From: Terasakiella pusilla DSM 6293
GTDB taxonomy: Bacteria > Pseudomonadota > Alphaproteobacteria > Rhodospirillales > Terasakiellaceae
Length of the DNA stretch: 64,000 nt
Reading direction: 5' to 3'
NCBI RefSeq assembly: GCF_000688235.1
Contig: NZ_JHYO01000001.1
Span: forward strand, 186,001-250,000
The first letter of the stretch is position 1. Each line of letters opens with the position of its first letter. A model generated the notes under the pieces. It was not told the origin of the DNA and did no database searches. It saw only the letters and a list, made by a program, of their open reading frames with translations. Shown here piece after piece: positions 1-8,657 of this stretch. The translations under genes were made by a program, and so were the position numbers.

Positions 1-2
1 TT

Positions 3-1013
3 ACAGATGAGCGTGAACGCGATGCCGCCCTTGCGCGGGCCTATCACCGCGACCAGCTCTTGGCCTATATCGTCAAAACAATCCGCGATGAAGTTGATCC
101 CAGCAATATGCTGAGCGCTGCCGCCAACGCGACCGCACGGGCCTTAAGTGCCAACGGCTGTCAGATTTTCAGACGACAGGGCAACAGCAGCCTGATCAAG
201 GATGCCTCCTTTGGGGATATTCCGCAGGATATCGACGACCTGTTTGGACGTCTCAACGACATTCATGAAAATGAAGTCGGCTTGTTTGAAACGGAAAACT
301 GGATCGCGATCTATTCCGCCACCCGATACCGCCGCACCATCAATGGTGCCATTTGTCTATGGCGCGAAAAAATCCGCGGCGGCTGGAACGATGATGATCA
401 AATTCTTGCCATCGATGTGGCAAACCAACTCGGGATCGCCAACGAACAAATCTCCGGTCACGAACGGATTGTCGAACTGTCACGCACCGATGCATTGACT
501 GGCCTGCTCAATCGCCGCGCCTTCTTTGAAGAAGAACTGCCGCGCCATATTGATCGGCTCAAATTCAACAAGTCACCCGCTGCCCTTATTTATGTCGACC
601 TTGATCACTTTAAACAGGTCAACGATGCCTTCGGTCACCAAAAGGGTGATGACGTCCTGATTATGTTGCGCGACTTTCTGCTGCACCATATTCGCCCCGG
701 TGATGTCGCCGCAAGATTGGGCGGAGATGAATTTGCCCTGTGGCTGGACGATATTGATCTGGACGCGGCCAAAGCACGTTGCCAGGGGATCATTGAGTCC
801 AGCGTCTTTTTGAAAGAATATTCAGGCACCTCGGAAAAGCCACTCGGTGTCTCTGTCGGGCTTGCGCTCTTTGATCCCCATTCCGGGGAGACCATTGAAG
901 AACTCATCAGCCGTGCCGATGCCGCCATGTATAAAGCCAAACGGGCGGGTCGCGGCAATTTCCGCACCGCAGACCCTTTTGTCACCCCCGCCTCCACCGG
1001 TCAGGGTGACTAA
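3..1013 (+). CDS. GGDEF diguanylate cyclase with GAF-like N-terminus (5' partial)
   Basis: This protein should make cyclic di-GMP from two GTP. The frame is open to the left edge, so the true start lies outside the window; the TTG at 60 is only an internal codon. The last part is a GGDEF domain with an intact GGDEF active-site motif (bases 720-734). RPGD lies five residues before it, matching the RxxD product-inhibition site. About 130 residues ahead of it look like a GAF-type sensor, and the first visible residues are charged and helical, as in a linker. A DUF2336 gene follows after 3 bp and is probably co-transcribed. The catalytic call is firm; the GAF call is inference, and any domain further upstream is unseen. 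Confidence 0.9.
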   Translation, partial: TDERERDAALARAYHRDQLLAYIVKTIRDEVDPSNMLSAAANATARALSANGCQIFRRQGNSSLIKDASFGDIPQDIDDLFGRLNDIHENEVGLFETENWIAIYSATRYRRTINGAICLWREKIRGGWNDDDQILAIDVANQLGIANEQISGHERIVELSRTDALTGLLNRRAFFEEELPRHIDRLKFNKSPAALIYVDLDHFKQVNDAFGHQKGDDVLIMLRDFLLHHIRPGDVAARLGGDEFALWLDDIDLDAAKARCQGIIESSVFLKEYSGTSEKPLGVSVGLALFDPHSGETIEELISRADAAMYKAKRAGRGNFRTADPFVTPASTGQGD

Positions 1014-1016
1014 GAT

Positions 1017-2324
1017 ATGTTTCACAATCCTGTTCATGATGCCCCCCTCACCTACGAAGAAGCCAAAGAACTGGCGCAACATCATGACCTGACCGTCCGC
1101 AAATCACTGGCGGAACGCGAAGATATCCGACCGGAAATCCTCTTCTATCTGGCAGGCGACCCAGAGCCGGAAGTGCGCAAGGCCATTGCTAAAAACAAGG
1201 CAACGCCCGCGCGCGCCTATATAGAACTGGCACAGGACAGCAATGACGAAATTCGCTCCGACCTCGCACAAAAGATCGCTTCGCTTGCGCCAAAACTGAC
1301 CGCCTATGAAGTCGATCGCGTCCAGAGCTATGCGTTTCAGGCCCTTGAAATTTTAGCGTCCGACCAGCTCTCGACCGTGCGGATTATTTTGGCGGAAACC
1401 TTAAAAGACGTCGCCCAAGCCCCGGAAGAACTGATTAAAAAGCTGGCTCAGGATTCAGAATTGTCTGTGTCCTGTCCCATTCTGGAACATTCCCCCATTC
1501 TGACAGATGATGATCTGTTGGAATTAATTTCCAAGGGGGTTTCATCCGGTGCCTTGGGCGCAATTTCCAATCGAGCCAGTGTCAGTGCCTCTGTTTCCGA
1601 CGCGATTGTGCATACCCACGACGTGCCTGCCATCACCACTCTTTTGTGCAACGAAAGTGCTCAGATCCGCGAAGAAACACTTGATCAATTGGTCGATCAA
1701 TCGCGCAATGTCACAGACTGGCAGAGTCCTTTAGTCCACCGTCCTATCCTGAGCAACACAGCCGTCCAGCGCCTTGCGGAATTTGTGGCGGATAATCTCA
1801 TCGAGACCCTCAAGAAACGCGATGACCTGAGCCCGAAAACACTCAGTATCGTGCGCAAAGAAGTCAATCGCCGCCTGAGCGCTAGCCAAAAAGACAAACG
1901 CTTGAAACAGGCCCAGCTTGATCCTGAACAAACCAATCTGGTCCTGCGCAAAGAATATTCGTGGCTTTTTCAACAACCCCCGCACGTTATCGCACAAAAC
2001 CTGCATCGGATGGGTAAATTGGCCCCTCAGGTCATTGCCAATGCCCTGCACGAAGGCGACTATGAGTTTGTAATCGCAGGATTAGCGGAACTGGCACGTA
2101 TCCCGATGGCCGTCGCCCAACGCATGATCGCCATGCGCAGCGCCCGTGGCATCACCGCGCTCTGCTGGAAAGCCGGGATTGATCCCGTCACAGCCATTCG
2201 CATTCAAGCAAAAGTCGCCCACATCCCTTCAGAAGATATCGTGCGCGACCATGACGGCAGCTACGCCCTTAAAGAAGAAGAGCTGCAATGGCAACTCAAC
2301 TTCTTTACAGAAATGGCGGTATAA
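1017..2324 (+). CDS. DUF2336 (HEAT-like repeat) protein
   Basis: The 435-residue protein begins with repeated short helical pairs (for example LTVRKSLAERED, then EVRKAIAKNK), each about 25-35 residues apart. This is the pattern of DUF2336, an alphaproteobacterial HEAT-like repeat family of unknown biochemical function. No signal peptide or membrane segment is visible, so it is probably cytosolic and acts as a protein-binding scaffold. It starts 3 bp after the diguanylate cyclase, so a link to c-di-GMP signalling is plausible but is inference from position only. The ATG at 1017 is the natural start because the upstream stop codon leaves little room. The next gene converges from the other strand. 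Confidence 0.82.
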   Translation: MFHNPVHDAPLTYEEAKELAQHHDLTVRKSLAEREDIRPEILFYLAGDPEPEVRKAIAKNKATPARAYIELAQDSNDEIRSDLAQKIASLAPKLTAYEVDRVQSYAFQALEILASDQLSTVRIILAETLKDVAQAPEELIKKLAQDSELSVSCPILEHSPILTDDDLLELISKGVSSGALGAISNRASVSASVSDAIVHTHDVPAITTLLCNESAQIREETLDQLVDQSRNVTDWQSPLVHRPILSNTAVQRLAEFVADNLIETLKKRDDLSPKTLSIVRKEVNRRLSASQKDKRLKQAQLDPEQTNLVLRKEYSWLFQQPPHVIAQNLHRMGKLAPQVIANALHEGDYEFVIAGLAELARIPMAVAQRMIAMRSARGITALCWKAGIDPVTAIRIQAKVAHIPSEDIVRDHDGSYALKEEELQWQLNFFTEMAV

Positions 2325-2329
2325 AAGGC

Positions 2330-3058
2330 TTATTCGCCCAAACTGGCGCGCCCTTCGGCTTCCAGTTCACGGGTTTTATCTTCAATGGTATTGACCAACC
2401 GGTCCATAAACTCGCGGCGTTTCAACCCGGTTTCAATCGGCGGCATAATCTCCATGATGATCTTCCCCTTCTTTTTGAGAAAGCTGCGGCGCCCCCAATA
2501 AAGACCAGAGTTCAGCGCAACCGGGATAATCGGCAACCCTGACTGGGCGTAAATCGCTGCGACGCCGGGTTGATACTCACCGCGTTCACCGGGGTTGGAA
2601 CGTGTCCCTTCCGGGAAGATCACAACGTTGCGGCCTTTTTCCAGCGCCTGTTTCACGTCTTTGATCATCCCTTTCAAAGCACCCGCACCGGCAGAACGAT
2701 CAACCGCAATATGTCCACTGCGATCAACGTACCAACCGTAAAACGGGATCTTTGTCAGCTCTTTTTTCAGAATGTAAGCCGTTGACAGACGCAGCATTAC
2801 AAAAATAGCGGTATCCCAAGCAGATTGGTGCTTACACGCGATAATCGCACCATTTTCCGGTAAATGTTCCAGACCACGAATTTCGTACTCAATCCCTGTG
2901 ATATGACGCATTCCCCACATGACATAACGCGTCCAGAATTGAGACCCTTTGCGCATTTCATGGGAAGAAAACGGCAAAAGGATCAGCAAAATAAAAGCGA
3001 TCACTGTCGTGCCACCGAACAGATAAATATTAAAGATCAAGGATCGTAAAAAAGTCAT
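2330..3058 (-). CDS. plsC: 1-acyl-sn-glycerol-3-phosphate acyltransferase (PlsC family)
   Basis: Members of this family acylate lysophosphatidic acid to phosphatidic acid at the inner membrane, a step of phospholipid synthesis. The 242-residue protein has a hydrophobic N-terminal segment (about residues 8-28), the catalytic HX4D motif as HQSAWD near residue 77, and the substrate-binding FPEGTRS block near residue 150. Length fits the family. It overlaps the upstream ydcF-like gene by 4 bp and is the last gene of the leftward ftsE-ftsX-ydcF-plsC run. Substrate specificity among lysophospholipids cannot be told from sequence. Confidence 0.9.
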   Translation of the reverse strand: MTFLRSLIFNIYLFGGTTVIAFILLILLPFSSHEMRKGSQFWTRYVMWGMRHITGIEYEIRGLEHLPENGAIIACKHQSAWDTAIFVMLRLSTAYILKKELTKIPFYGWYVDRSGHIAVDRSAGAGALKGMIKDVKQALEKGRNVVIFPEGTRSNPGERGEYQPGVAAIYAQSGLPIIPVALNSGLYWGRRSFLKKKGKIIMEIMPPIETGLKRREFMDRLVNTIEDKTRELEAEGRASLGE

Positions 3059-3687
3059 TTCAATATCTCTAAACCGGTCTGCCGGGCCAGTTCCTGACGC
3101 ACCCAGACCAATAAAAATTTGTTATATTCCCCGACCAACAGGCTCGCCGTACCCGGCCAGCGCCACCATTGATCCACCTTTACATGCTCCGGAAAGACCG
3201 GATGGGCGATAATGGTGGTATAGGGCAAATAATAGGAAAATTCCAACAAACTTCTTGGCATATGATAATTCGCCGTCACCAAACGCACAGATTTAAAACC
3301 TGTCGCGGCAATCCAGTCTGATGTTTCCTGCGCATTTCCACGGGTATTATCCGCCTCATGACCAATATCGATGCAACATTCCAGCTCTTGCGGCGACTCC
3401 TTGGACAAACTCAACAGTTCCTCCAGCTCCACGCCATGATAAACACCGGAAATCAGCAACTTCTTGGCCTTGTGATCAGATAAAAGGCCTAATCCGGTAT
3501 TCAGTCTTTCCGTACCACCGGTCAGCACCACAATCCCGTCCGTCACGGTGATATGATCCTTAACCTGGCTGGGCACCAACGTCGTAAACGCCAGAAAGCC
3601 TCCGGACCAAACCAACCCGATAATCAAAGAGACGATCAGAAGGGGCCCGAAAATTCTGCGTTTACGTTTTACTGGAAAATGGCGCAT
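3055..3687 (-). CDS. YdcF/ElyC/SanA family membrane protein (DUF218)
   Basis: The protein has one N-terminal membrane segment (about residues 12-33) followed by a Rossmann-like DUF218 domain with the typical VVLTGGTERL strand-loop and the later YHMPRS motif. Relatives such as E. coli ElyC and SanA affect envelope integrity, but no enzymatic activity is established for this branch. It sits 3 bp after ftsX and overlaps plsC by 4 bp, so it is probably translated from the same mRNA. That position beside the FtsEX complex fits an envelope role, which is inference. Confidence 0.85.
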   Translation of the reverse strand: MRHFPVKRKRRIFGPLLIVSLIIGLVWSGGFLAFTTLVPSQVKDHITVTDGIVVLTGGTERLNTGLGLLSDHKAKKLLISGVYHGVELEELLSLSKESPQELECCIDIGHEADNTRGNAQETSDWIAATGFKSVRLVTANYHMPRSLLEFSYYLPYTTIIAHPVFPEHVKVDQWWRWPGTASLLVGEYNKFLLVWVRQELARQTGLEILK

Positions 3688-3690
3688 GTA

Positions 3691-4584
3691 TTATATCATC
3701 TTTTTCAAACTATTCAGGACCGCAGATCGGGCTGTCAAATAGCCCATCAACGCCGACAAAAACGGCAAAGACAAGACCGCAACCCACTGTAATGCGGTAA
3801 TATCAATCTGGGGCAAGAGCGCACGATCCACCTGATGATACAGATAGGCAAACCCGCCAAAGGTCGGACCTGCCACCGCCAGCCCCAACAGCCCCCCGCG
3901 AAACCCCATATACAAGGCATGTTCGGCAAATTGGCGGGCAATATAGCTGTCCTGCGCCCCGATCAGATGCAAAACTTCAATCACATCGTGATGGATAGCA
4001 AGGCCGGTCTTGGTCACAAAAAACACAGTGCCGATAGACACAGTTGCAATCAGCCCCAACACCAGATAAGCGCCCCATTCGAGGGTCCGGCTCATTTGGA
4101 TCAGGCGATCCAGCCAGACGCGATGGTCATCTAGTGTCGCCCCCGGTGCCACCTTGTTCAATTGTTCGATCAACGCCTGCCCGTCCATAGGCACATCCTG
4201 ACGCACCGTTACATCAATCAGATGAGGCAACGGCATGTCAGACAGACTTGCCGCATCGCCCAACCATGGCTCCAACAATTCAAGAACGCGGGCTTTCCCG
4301 ACAGGGGCTGCCAAAACCACGGCAGGATGCGCACGCAGAATTTCCAGACTGGCTTCAATCTGTTTTTGATCCTGCTGCATACCTTTTTGCGGCGGAATTT
4401 GGACCGTCAGCGTATCACTGACACCCATTTCCCAACGCGCGCTGATGGATTGCATGATGCTGGTCGCAATCACCGCCAAAGCTGCCAGATAGACCATAAA
4501 GGCAATCAGCCACGGCAAAAAACGTGTGCCCGGATCTTTATCCAGCGGCAAATCCTTATGATGGTTAAAGGACAAGAAGGTCAC
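3691..4584 (-). CDS. ftsX: Cell division protein FtsX
   Basis: FtsX is the membrane partner of FtsE; the complex controls septal peptidoglycan hydrolysis, in many bacteria through EnvC-type activators. The 297-residue protein shows the FtsX layout: a first membrane segment at about residues 25-48, a periplasmic domain of about 120 residues, and three more membrane segments near 175-195, 230-250 and 265-285. The start overlaps the end of ftsE by 4 bp, the usual translational coupling. An EnvC-like gene lies at 17.1 kb in this window, a possible functional partner. Confidence 0.92.
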   Translation of the reverse strand: MTFLSFNHHKDLPLDKDPGTRFLPWLIAFMVYLAALAVIATSIMQSISARWEMGVSDTLTVQIPPQKGMQQDQKQIEASLEILRAHPAVVLAAPVGKARVLELLEPWLGDAASLSDMPLPHLIDVTVRQDVPMDGQALIEQLNKVAPGATLDDHRVWLDRLIQMSRTLEWGAYLVLGLIATVSIGTVFFVTKTGLAIHHDVIEVLHLIGAQDSYIARQFAEHALYMGFRGGLLGLAVAGPTFGGFAYLYHQVDRALLPQIDITALQWVAVLSLPFLSALMGYLTARSAVLNSLKKMI

Positions 4585-5297
4585 GATATCTTCCCTTCCA
4601 TACGCACGTTACCCCTACGCGGACCGCGCAACGGCCCCATCTGTTCGACACGTCCGCCATCAATACAGATGCGCGGATGACCAAACTGACGCACCAGACC
4701 TTCGTTGTGGGTCGCCATGACAATGGTCGTTCCCAGCTTGTTCAATTCTTCCAGCAAATGCAACAGGCGAACAGCAAGTTTATCATCCACGTTGCCTGTC
4801 GGCTCATCCGCCAGCAGCAGACGCGGACGGGTGATCACGGCACGCGCCAGTGCAACACGTTGTTGCTGACCGCCTGACAAAGTGGTGGGACGCGCACCCA
4901 TATGATCTTTCAGGCCAACCCAGGCCAACAATTCCGTGACATGCTTTTTGATATCTTTTTCATGCACATTGGCAACCCGCATGGGCAGGGCTACATTATC
5001 AAAGGTAGAAAGATGATCCAGCAGACGGAATTCCTGAAACACAACACCGACTTCCCGGCGCAGGGCTGGTAACTTGGTTCGATCGGTCGTCGCGATATCG
5101 CTGCCAAACAGGGAGATCAGGCCACGGGTCGGACGGTTGGCAAGGTACATCAGCTTCAATAACGAGGACTTCCCCGCCCCGCTGGGGCCTGTGAGAAAAT
5201 GAAAACTTCCCTCTTCCAGCGTCAACGAAACATCGCGCAGAATCTCAGGACCGACGCCATATCGCAATCCGACATTTTCCAGCTTAACAATAACCAA
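4581..5297 (-). CDS. ftsE: Cell division ATP-binding protein FtsE
   Basis: FtsE is the ABC-type ATPase of the FtsEX complex at the division site. Walker A (GPSGAGKSS), the signature LSGGQQQRVALARA, Walker B (LLLADEP) and the switch histidine region (MATHNEGLV) are all present. The frame is open up to a TTG at 5339, but the lysine-rich extension that would add is absent from the family. I prefer the TTG at 5297, which gives the usual LENVGLRYG beginning and has a GGAAGG ribosome site about 12 bases ahead, slightly far. The gene leads the ftsE-ftsX-ydcF-plsC run and diverges from the MJ0042 gene. Confidence 0.93.
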   Translation of the reverse strand: MVIVKLENVGLRYGVGPEILRDVSLTLEEGSFHFLTGPSGAGKSSLLKLMYLANRPTRGLISLFGSDIATTDRTKLPALRREVGVVFQEFRLLDHLSTFDNVALPMRVANVHEKDIKKHVTELLAWVGLKDHMGARPTTLSGGQQQRVALARAVITRPRLLLADEPTGNVDDKLAVRLLHLLEELNKLGTTIVMATHNEGLVRQFGHPRICIDGGRVEQMGPLRGPRRGNVRMEGKIS

Positions 5298-5399
5298 GTC
5301 TAAGTAATCCCTTCCTTTTTCGTCCTTCTTTTTACGCAAAGATAGGCGCTACGTTAAGACCTTATTCACACAATCTAGGCTAAAGTTAAAAATAGCAAC

Positions 5400-5423
5400 C
5401 TTTTAGGGCTATTACCCTAAAAG
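5400..5423. promoter_or_regulatory. Perfect 9-bp inverted repeat between ftsE and the MJ0042 gene
   Basis: CTTTTAGGG at 5400-5408 and CCCTAAAAG at 5415-5423 are exact inverted copies separated by six bases. The dyad lies in the divergent intergenic region, about 20 bp before the candidate -35 of the rightward gene. No T-run follows, so it looks more like a protein-binding site than a terminator. Confidence 0.45.
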
Positions 5424-5443
5424 ATATTGAATTATGGGTAGTC

Positions 5444-5472
5444 TTGCTTCAAAGTAAGGAAACGCCTATAAA
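5444..5472 (+). promoter_or_regulatory. Candidate sigma-70 promoter of the MJ0042 zinc-ribbon gene
   Basis: TTGCTT at 5444-5449 and TATAAA at 5467-5472 are separated by 17 bp. Transcription would begin near 5479, leaving a leader of about 26 bases before the ATG at 5505. Confidence 0.45.
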
Positions 5473-5504
5473 GTTTAAGGACTTACGTAGAAGTTGGTGG
5501 CCTT

Positions 5505-6509
5505 ATGATTATTAGTTGTCCAAACTGTTCCGCACATTATTCCGTTCCGATCGCCGCATTGGGTGAAAACGGGCGTACGTTGCGTTGTGCCAAATGCTCG
5601 CACGCATGGGAGCAGCTGCCCTATCAAGACAGCGTTCTTGAGCTGGATGAACATGAGGTGACAACTGCACCGCCACCACCACCGCCACCCGCGCCAGAAC
5701 CGGCCCCGATGCCGGAACCGGAACCGGAGCCTGTTTTTGAGCCGGAGCCCGAACCCGCGTTCGAACCAGAACCGGAAGTAGAGCCTGCACCTGTTTCAGC
5801 TTCTGACAAGCCGGTGGACGATCTGCCCTCAGACGAAGAACTCGACGAAATTTTCGGCAATGATGACATCGAACCGATGGAGTCTATGGCCGAGTCCATG
5901 TACAGCAAAGACGATATAGACACGCTGGACGATCTGGATGACGATCTTGACGACATGGATGATGACTTTGATGATCAAGACCCGATCCCGGAGGTCTTTA
6001 CCGCCCCTGTTCGCAAAAAAGAAAAACAGAAGAAAAAAGGCGGCTTCTTCAAGCTCCTCTTCTGGTTGATCCTGATTCTCGCTCTGCTCGGGGCCGGCAT
6101 TCATTATGGTCGCGGCTATATCACCCAGTTTGTGCCGCAGGCTGAAGGTTTCTACAAAGTCTATGATGACTATCTGGGCGCGGCGCAGGATATGTTGGGC
6201 CTGACACCGGATATCAGCGAATCTCTGGTCTTTAGAAATTACACCACCAGCTTTAACAAAGACGGCAATGATAATATTCTGACCGTTGCCGGTGATGTGG
6301 CCAATATTTCGGAAAGCAAAATGGCAATCCCGCAAATTCGCATCTCCCTGTTTGATGTGAATGAGGAAGAGGTCCATTTTGTGATTGTCGAAACGACCGA
6401 TAAGGAAATTGAGGCAGGTGGCTTCTCTCCTTACGAAGCCAAGATCAAAAACCCGCCCAAAAGTGCCCGTCGTGTCGGTGTGGATTTTATCCTCCCCGAA
6501 GAACAGTAG
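5505..6509 (+). CDS. MJ0042-type zinc-ribbon, single-pass membrane protein (DUF3426-like)
   Basis: The first 40 residues form a zinc ribbon with two CxxC pairs (CPNC and CAKC), the MJ0042 finger common in alphaproteobacteria. Next comes a proline-glutamate repeat tract (about residues 60-105), a strongly acidic Asp/Glu stretch to about 165, a basic patch, one membrane segment (about 182-204), and a C-terminal domain of about 110 residues that resembles DUF3426. The finger and acidic tract would be cytosolic and the C-terminal domain periplasmic. It is divergent from ftsE, a conserved arrangement; function is unknown. A bidirectional terminator follows. Confidence 0.85.
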   Translation: MIISCPNCSAHYSVPIAALGENGRTLRCAKCSHAWEQLPYQDSVLELDEHEVTTAPPPPPPPAPEPAPMPEPEPEPVFEPEPEPAFEPEPEVEPAPVSASDKPVDDLPSDEELDEIFGNDDIEPMESMAESMYSKDDIDTLDDLDDDLDDMDDDFDDQDPIPEVFTAPVRKKEKQKKKGGFFKLLFWLILILALLGAGIHYGRGYITQFVPQAEGFYKVYDDYLGAAQDMLGLTPDISESLVFRNYTTSFNKDGNDNILTVAGDVANISESKMAIPQIRISLFDVNEEEVHFVIVETTDKEIEAGGFSPYEAKIKNPPKSARRVGVDFILPEEQ

Positions 6510-6524
6510 GCCCTTAAGAATTTA

Positions 6525-6565
6525 ACAAAAAACGCGCTTCCTGAATTCCGAAGCGCGTTTTTTTA
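6525..6565. terminator. Bidirectional intrinsic terminator
   Basis: AAACGCGCTTC (6530-6540) and GAAGCGCGTTT (6550-6560) form an 11-bp perfect stem with a 9-base loop, flanked by an A-run on the left and a T-run on the right. It can end both the rightward MJ0042 gene and the leftward HAD gene, whose stop codon sits in the T-run. Confidence 0.85.
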
Positions 6566-7243
6566 TTTCTGGTAAAACTTGACCATATTGGGCAGGGCAA
6601 ACATCTCGCGAAACACCATATCAGCCCCCGCCAGATCCAGCATCTCCGCATACCCCGGCCCGGCATGGGCCGCACCGGCAAATCCAAAGACCGTCATGCC
6701 TGCCGCCAGTGCCCCTTTGATCCCGACCGGACTATCTTCAACAACCAGACAACGATCTGGCGCGACACCCATCTGTTGGGCCGCATGCAAAAACAGGTCC
6801 GGCGCAGGTTTGCCACGCATCACCATTTCCGCACTGAACAAATGAGGGGCAAACTTACCCAACATTCCTGTCAACGTCAGCGAATGGGTGATTTTTTCAA
6901 TACTGCCACTTGAGGCCACACAGACCGGCAAGGTCAACAGTTCCAATATCTCTTCAATGCCGCTTACCGGCGACAGGCGCTTTTCAAAGACACCGCGATC
7001 CGCCTCGCGCACGATCTCTTCAAAGTTATCCGGCAGTTCAATGCCAGAACTTTTAAAGACCAATTCCTTCACCCGCTTGAGGCTCGATCCGGTGAACCGT
7101 TCACGACATTCACGCGGGGGGATATCAATATCGTGATCCGCCAACACTTCGGACAAAACTTCCGAGGCCAGCAGCTCACTATCAACAAGCACCCCGTCAC
7201 AATCAAAAATGATGAGGTCAAAAGGTACAGAGGGCGAAATCAT
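6563..7243 (-). CDS. HAD-superfamily hydrolase, beta-phosphoglucomutase-like
   Basis: The 226-residue protein carries the HAD motifs in order: DCDGVLVDS with the two catalytic aspartates near residue 14, the motif-II serine in VCVASSG near residue 110, the motif-III lysine in MRGKPAPD, and motif IV in VVEDSPVG. The helical cap sits between motifs I and II, as in the phosphoglucomutase-like subfamily. It probably acts on a sugar phosphate or similar metabolite in the cytosol; the substrate cannot be assigned. It stands alone between the MJ0042 gene and an MFS transporter gene. Confidence 0.85.
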   Translation of the reverse strand: MISPSVPFDLIIFDCDGVLVDSELLASEVLSEVLADHDIDIPPRECRERFTGSSLKRVKELVFKSSGIELPDNFEEIVREADRGVFEKRLSPVSGIEEILELLTLPVCVASSGSIEKITHSLTLTGMLGKFAPHLFSAEMVMRGKPAPDLFLHAAQQMGVAPDRCLVVEDSPVGIKGALAAGMTVFGFAGAAHAGPGYAEMLDLAGADMVFREMFALPNMVKFYQK

Positions 7244-7340
7244 AATCTATCATTCAAAAAAAGTGCGGAGAAAGAATACTTTCCCCACACTATATACATT
7301 CAGGCGATAAAAGAAGCGGCCTTCTCATAAAATATCGTGC

Positions 7341-8531
7341 TTAAGTCAGGCAGACCGCCCCTTCTTTGCAAGCTTCTTCTTGTGAACACCGCGTGCCCAC
7401 CAAAAAGATGATCGATAAAAAACTACAAACCGCTGCGCTCCACAAGCCAAGGGCACTGAAATTCAACTGCTCCATAGCGATACCGGCAAGGATCGGCCCA
7501 ACGATTTGCCCCACCCCATAAGACACAACCAAAATACCGATCAGCGCGGATGGGTTATGCGGTGATAGCTTGCCCCCCAAGGCCAGAACCACGGTCACAA
7601 TCCCCATAAAACACCCCCCAAACATAAAGCCGCCGATCAGGGCACTTGTCGGGGACGGGATCATCACCGGCAAGGCACAGCCCACAGCTTGCACCAAATA
7701 GGCCAGTGTCAGGGCTTTAAAATCACCAACCTTTGCCGCCACCTTCATCCAGAAATAACAAGACGGCGCCAAGGCCACCCCCAGCAGCACCCAGGCAAGG
7801 TTGCGGCTATCTGCCAGCGCTGGATTTTCCGCCATAATCGAAATGATAAAGGTCGTCCCGACGGAGAAGGAAGCCCCCGCAAATCCATAGGACAGCAACA
7901 GATATGTAATCTTTTTCTGGCGGAGTTTCACTGCATTGGCATGTCCGGCCACGGGCGTTGACAGTCCCTCGCCATTGACCCACATCATCGCGGGGATCGC
8001 AAGCGCCAACCCGATCAGGCCAATCGCTTCCCAAGATGTGGCCCACCCCAGCAACGGTTCAGCCCATGTCAAGACACTGCCGCTTAAGATCACCCCCAGA
8101 CCAACACCACTAAAGTGGATGCCAATATAGTCAGGGCGGTGACGCAGTTTTAAATGATCCATCACCAAAGACGTACAAATCACCATCCCCGCCGCACTGG
8201 TCAAGCCGGAGACATAGCGCAGCCCCGACCAAATCACCACACTATCGGTATAGGCCATCAAAACCGTGGTCAAAACCGCCATCACCATCCCCCAACGATA
8301 GTAACGCACCTTAACCACCGGATTGCGCAATCGACTGGCAAGCAACGCACCGGACAGATATCCCGCGTAGTTAAAGGCCGCTAAAAAGCCTGCCCCGTCA
8401 TCCCCTAGCCCCGTTGCCGTTTGCATCGCAGGCAATAAAGGGGTTAAGGCAAACCGGGCAATTCCCATTGTCAAAATTAACGAGGAAATACTCGCCAGTA
8501 GAAGCTTCCATGTTGGGAGTGAGTTTTGCAT
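7341..8531 (-). CDS. MFS transporter, YbfB/YjiJ family
   Basis: This 396-residue protein has about twelve hydrophobic segments. The N-terminus, with SLILTMGIARFALTPLLP in the first helix, is characteristic of the YbfB/YjiJ branch of the major facilitator superfamily. It is an inner-membrane transporter of unknown substrate. It is divergently arranged with a LysR regulator 126 bp away, and a clear dyad lies between them, so its expression is probably controlled by that regulator. The substrate of the transporter may be the inducer of the regulator (inference). Confidence 0.85.
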   Translation of the reverse strand: MQNSLPTWKLLLASISSLILTMGIARFALTPLLPAMQTATGLGDDGAGFLAAFNYAGYLSGALLASRLRNPVVKVRYYRWGMVMAVLTTVLMAYTDSVVIWSGLRYVSGLTSAAGMVICTSLVMDHLKLRHRPDYIGIHFSGVGLGVILSGSVLTWAEPLLGWATSWEAIGLIGLALAIPAMMWVNGEGLSTPVAGHANAVKLRQKKITYLLLSYGFAGASFSVGTTFIISIMAENPALADSRNLAWVLLGVALAPSCYFWMKVAAKVGDFKALTLAYLVQAVGCALPVMIPSPTSALIGGFMFGGCFMGIVTVVLALGGKLSPHNPSALIGILVVSYGVGQIVGPILAGIAMEQLNFSALGLWSAAVCSFLSIIFLVGTRCSQEEACKEGAVCLT

Positions 8532-8622
8532 ATCACGCCTTCTTTCTTATTCTTGAATTTGTTTGATCACTGAACAGAAGTTTATCCAATGAACTTTATC
8601 ATTACAAACGATTAGTTTTGAT

Positions 8623-8647
8623 GGTATCATTCATAAAAAGTGATACC
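8623..8647. promoter_or_regulatory. Perfect 7-bp dyad, likely LysR operator
   Basis: GGTATCA at 8623-8629 and TGATACC at 8641-8647 are exact inverted copies with an 11-base spacer. LysR-type regulators typically bind interrupted dyads of this size. The right arm ends just before the AGAGG ribosome site (8648-8652) of the LysR gene, so binding could block its expression (autoregulation) while acting on the divergent MFS promoter. Confidence 0.65.
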
Positions 8648-8657
8648 AGAGGTTCCC

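Noticed and set aside
5670-5800. Pro-Glu codon repeats as a possible mobile or CRISPR-like repeat
   Set aside because: The repeats are short, irregular and in frame; they encode a Pro/Glu linker in the zinc-ribbon protein.
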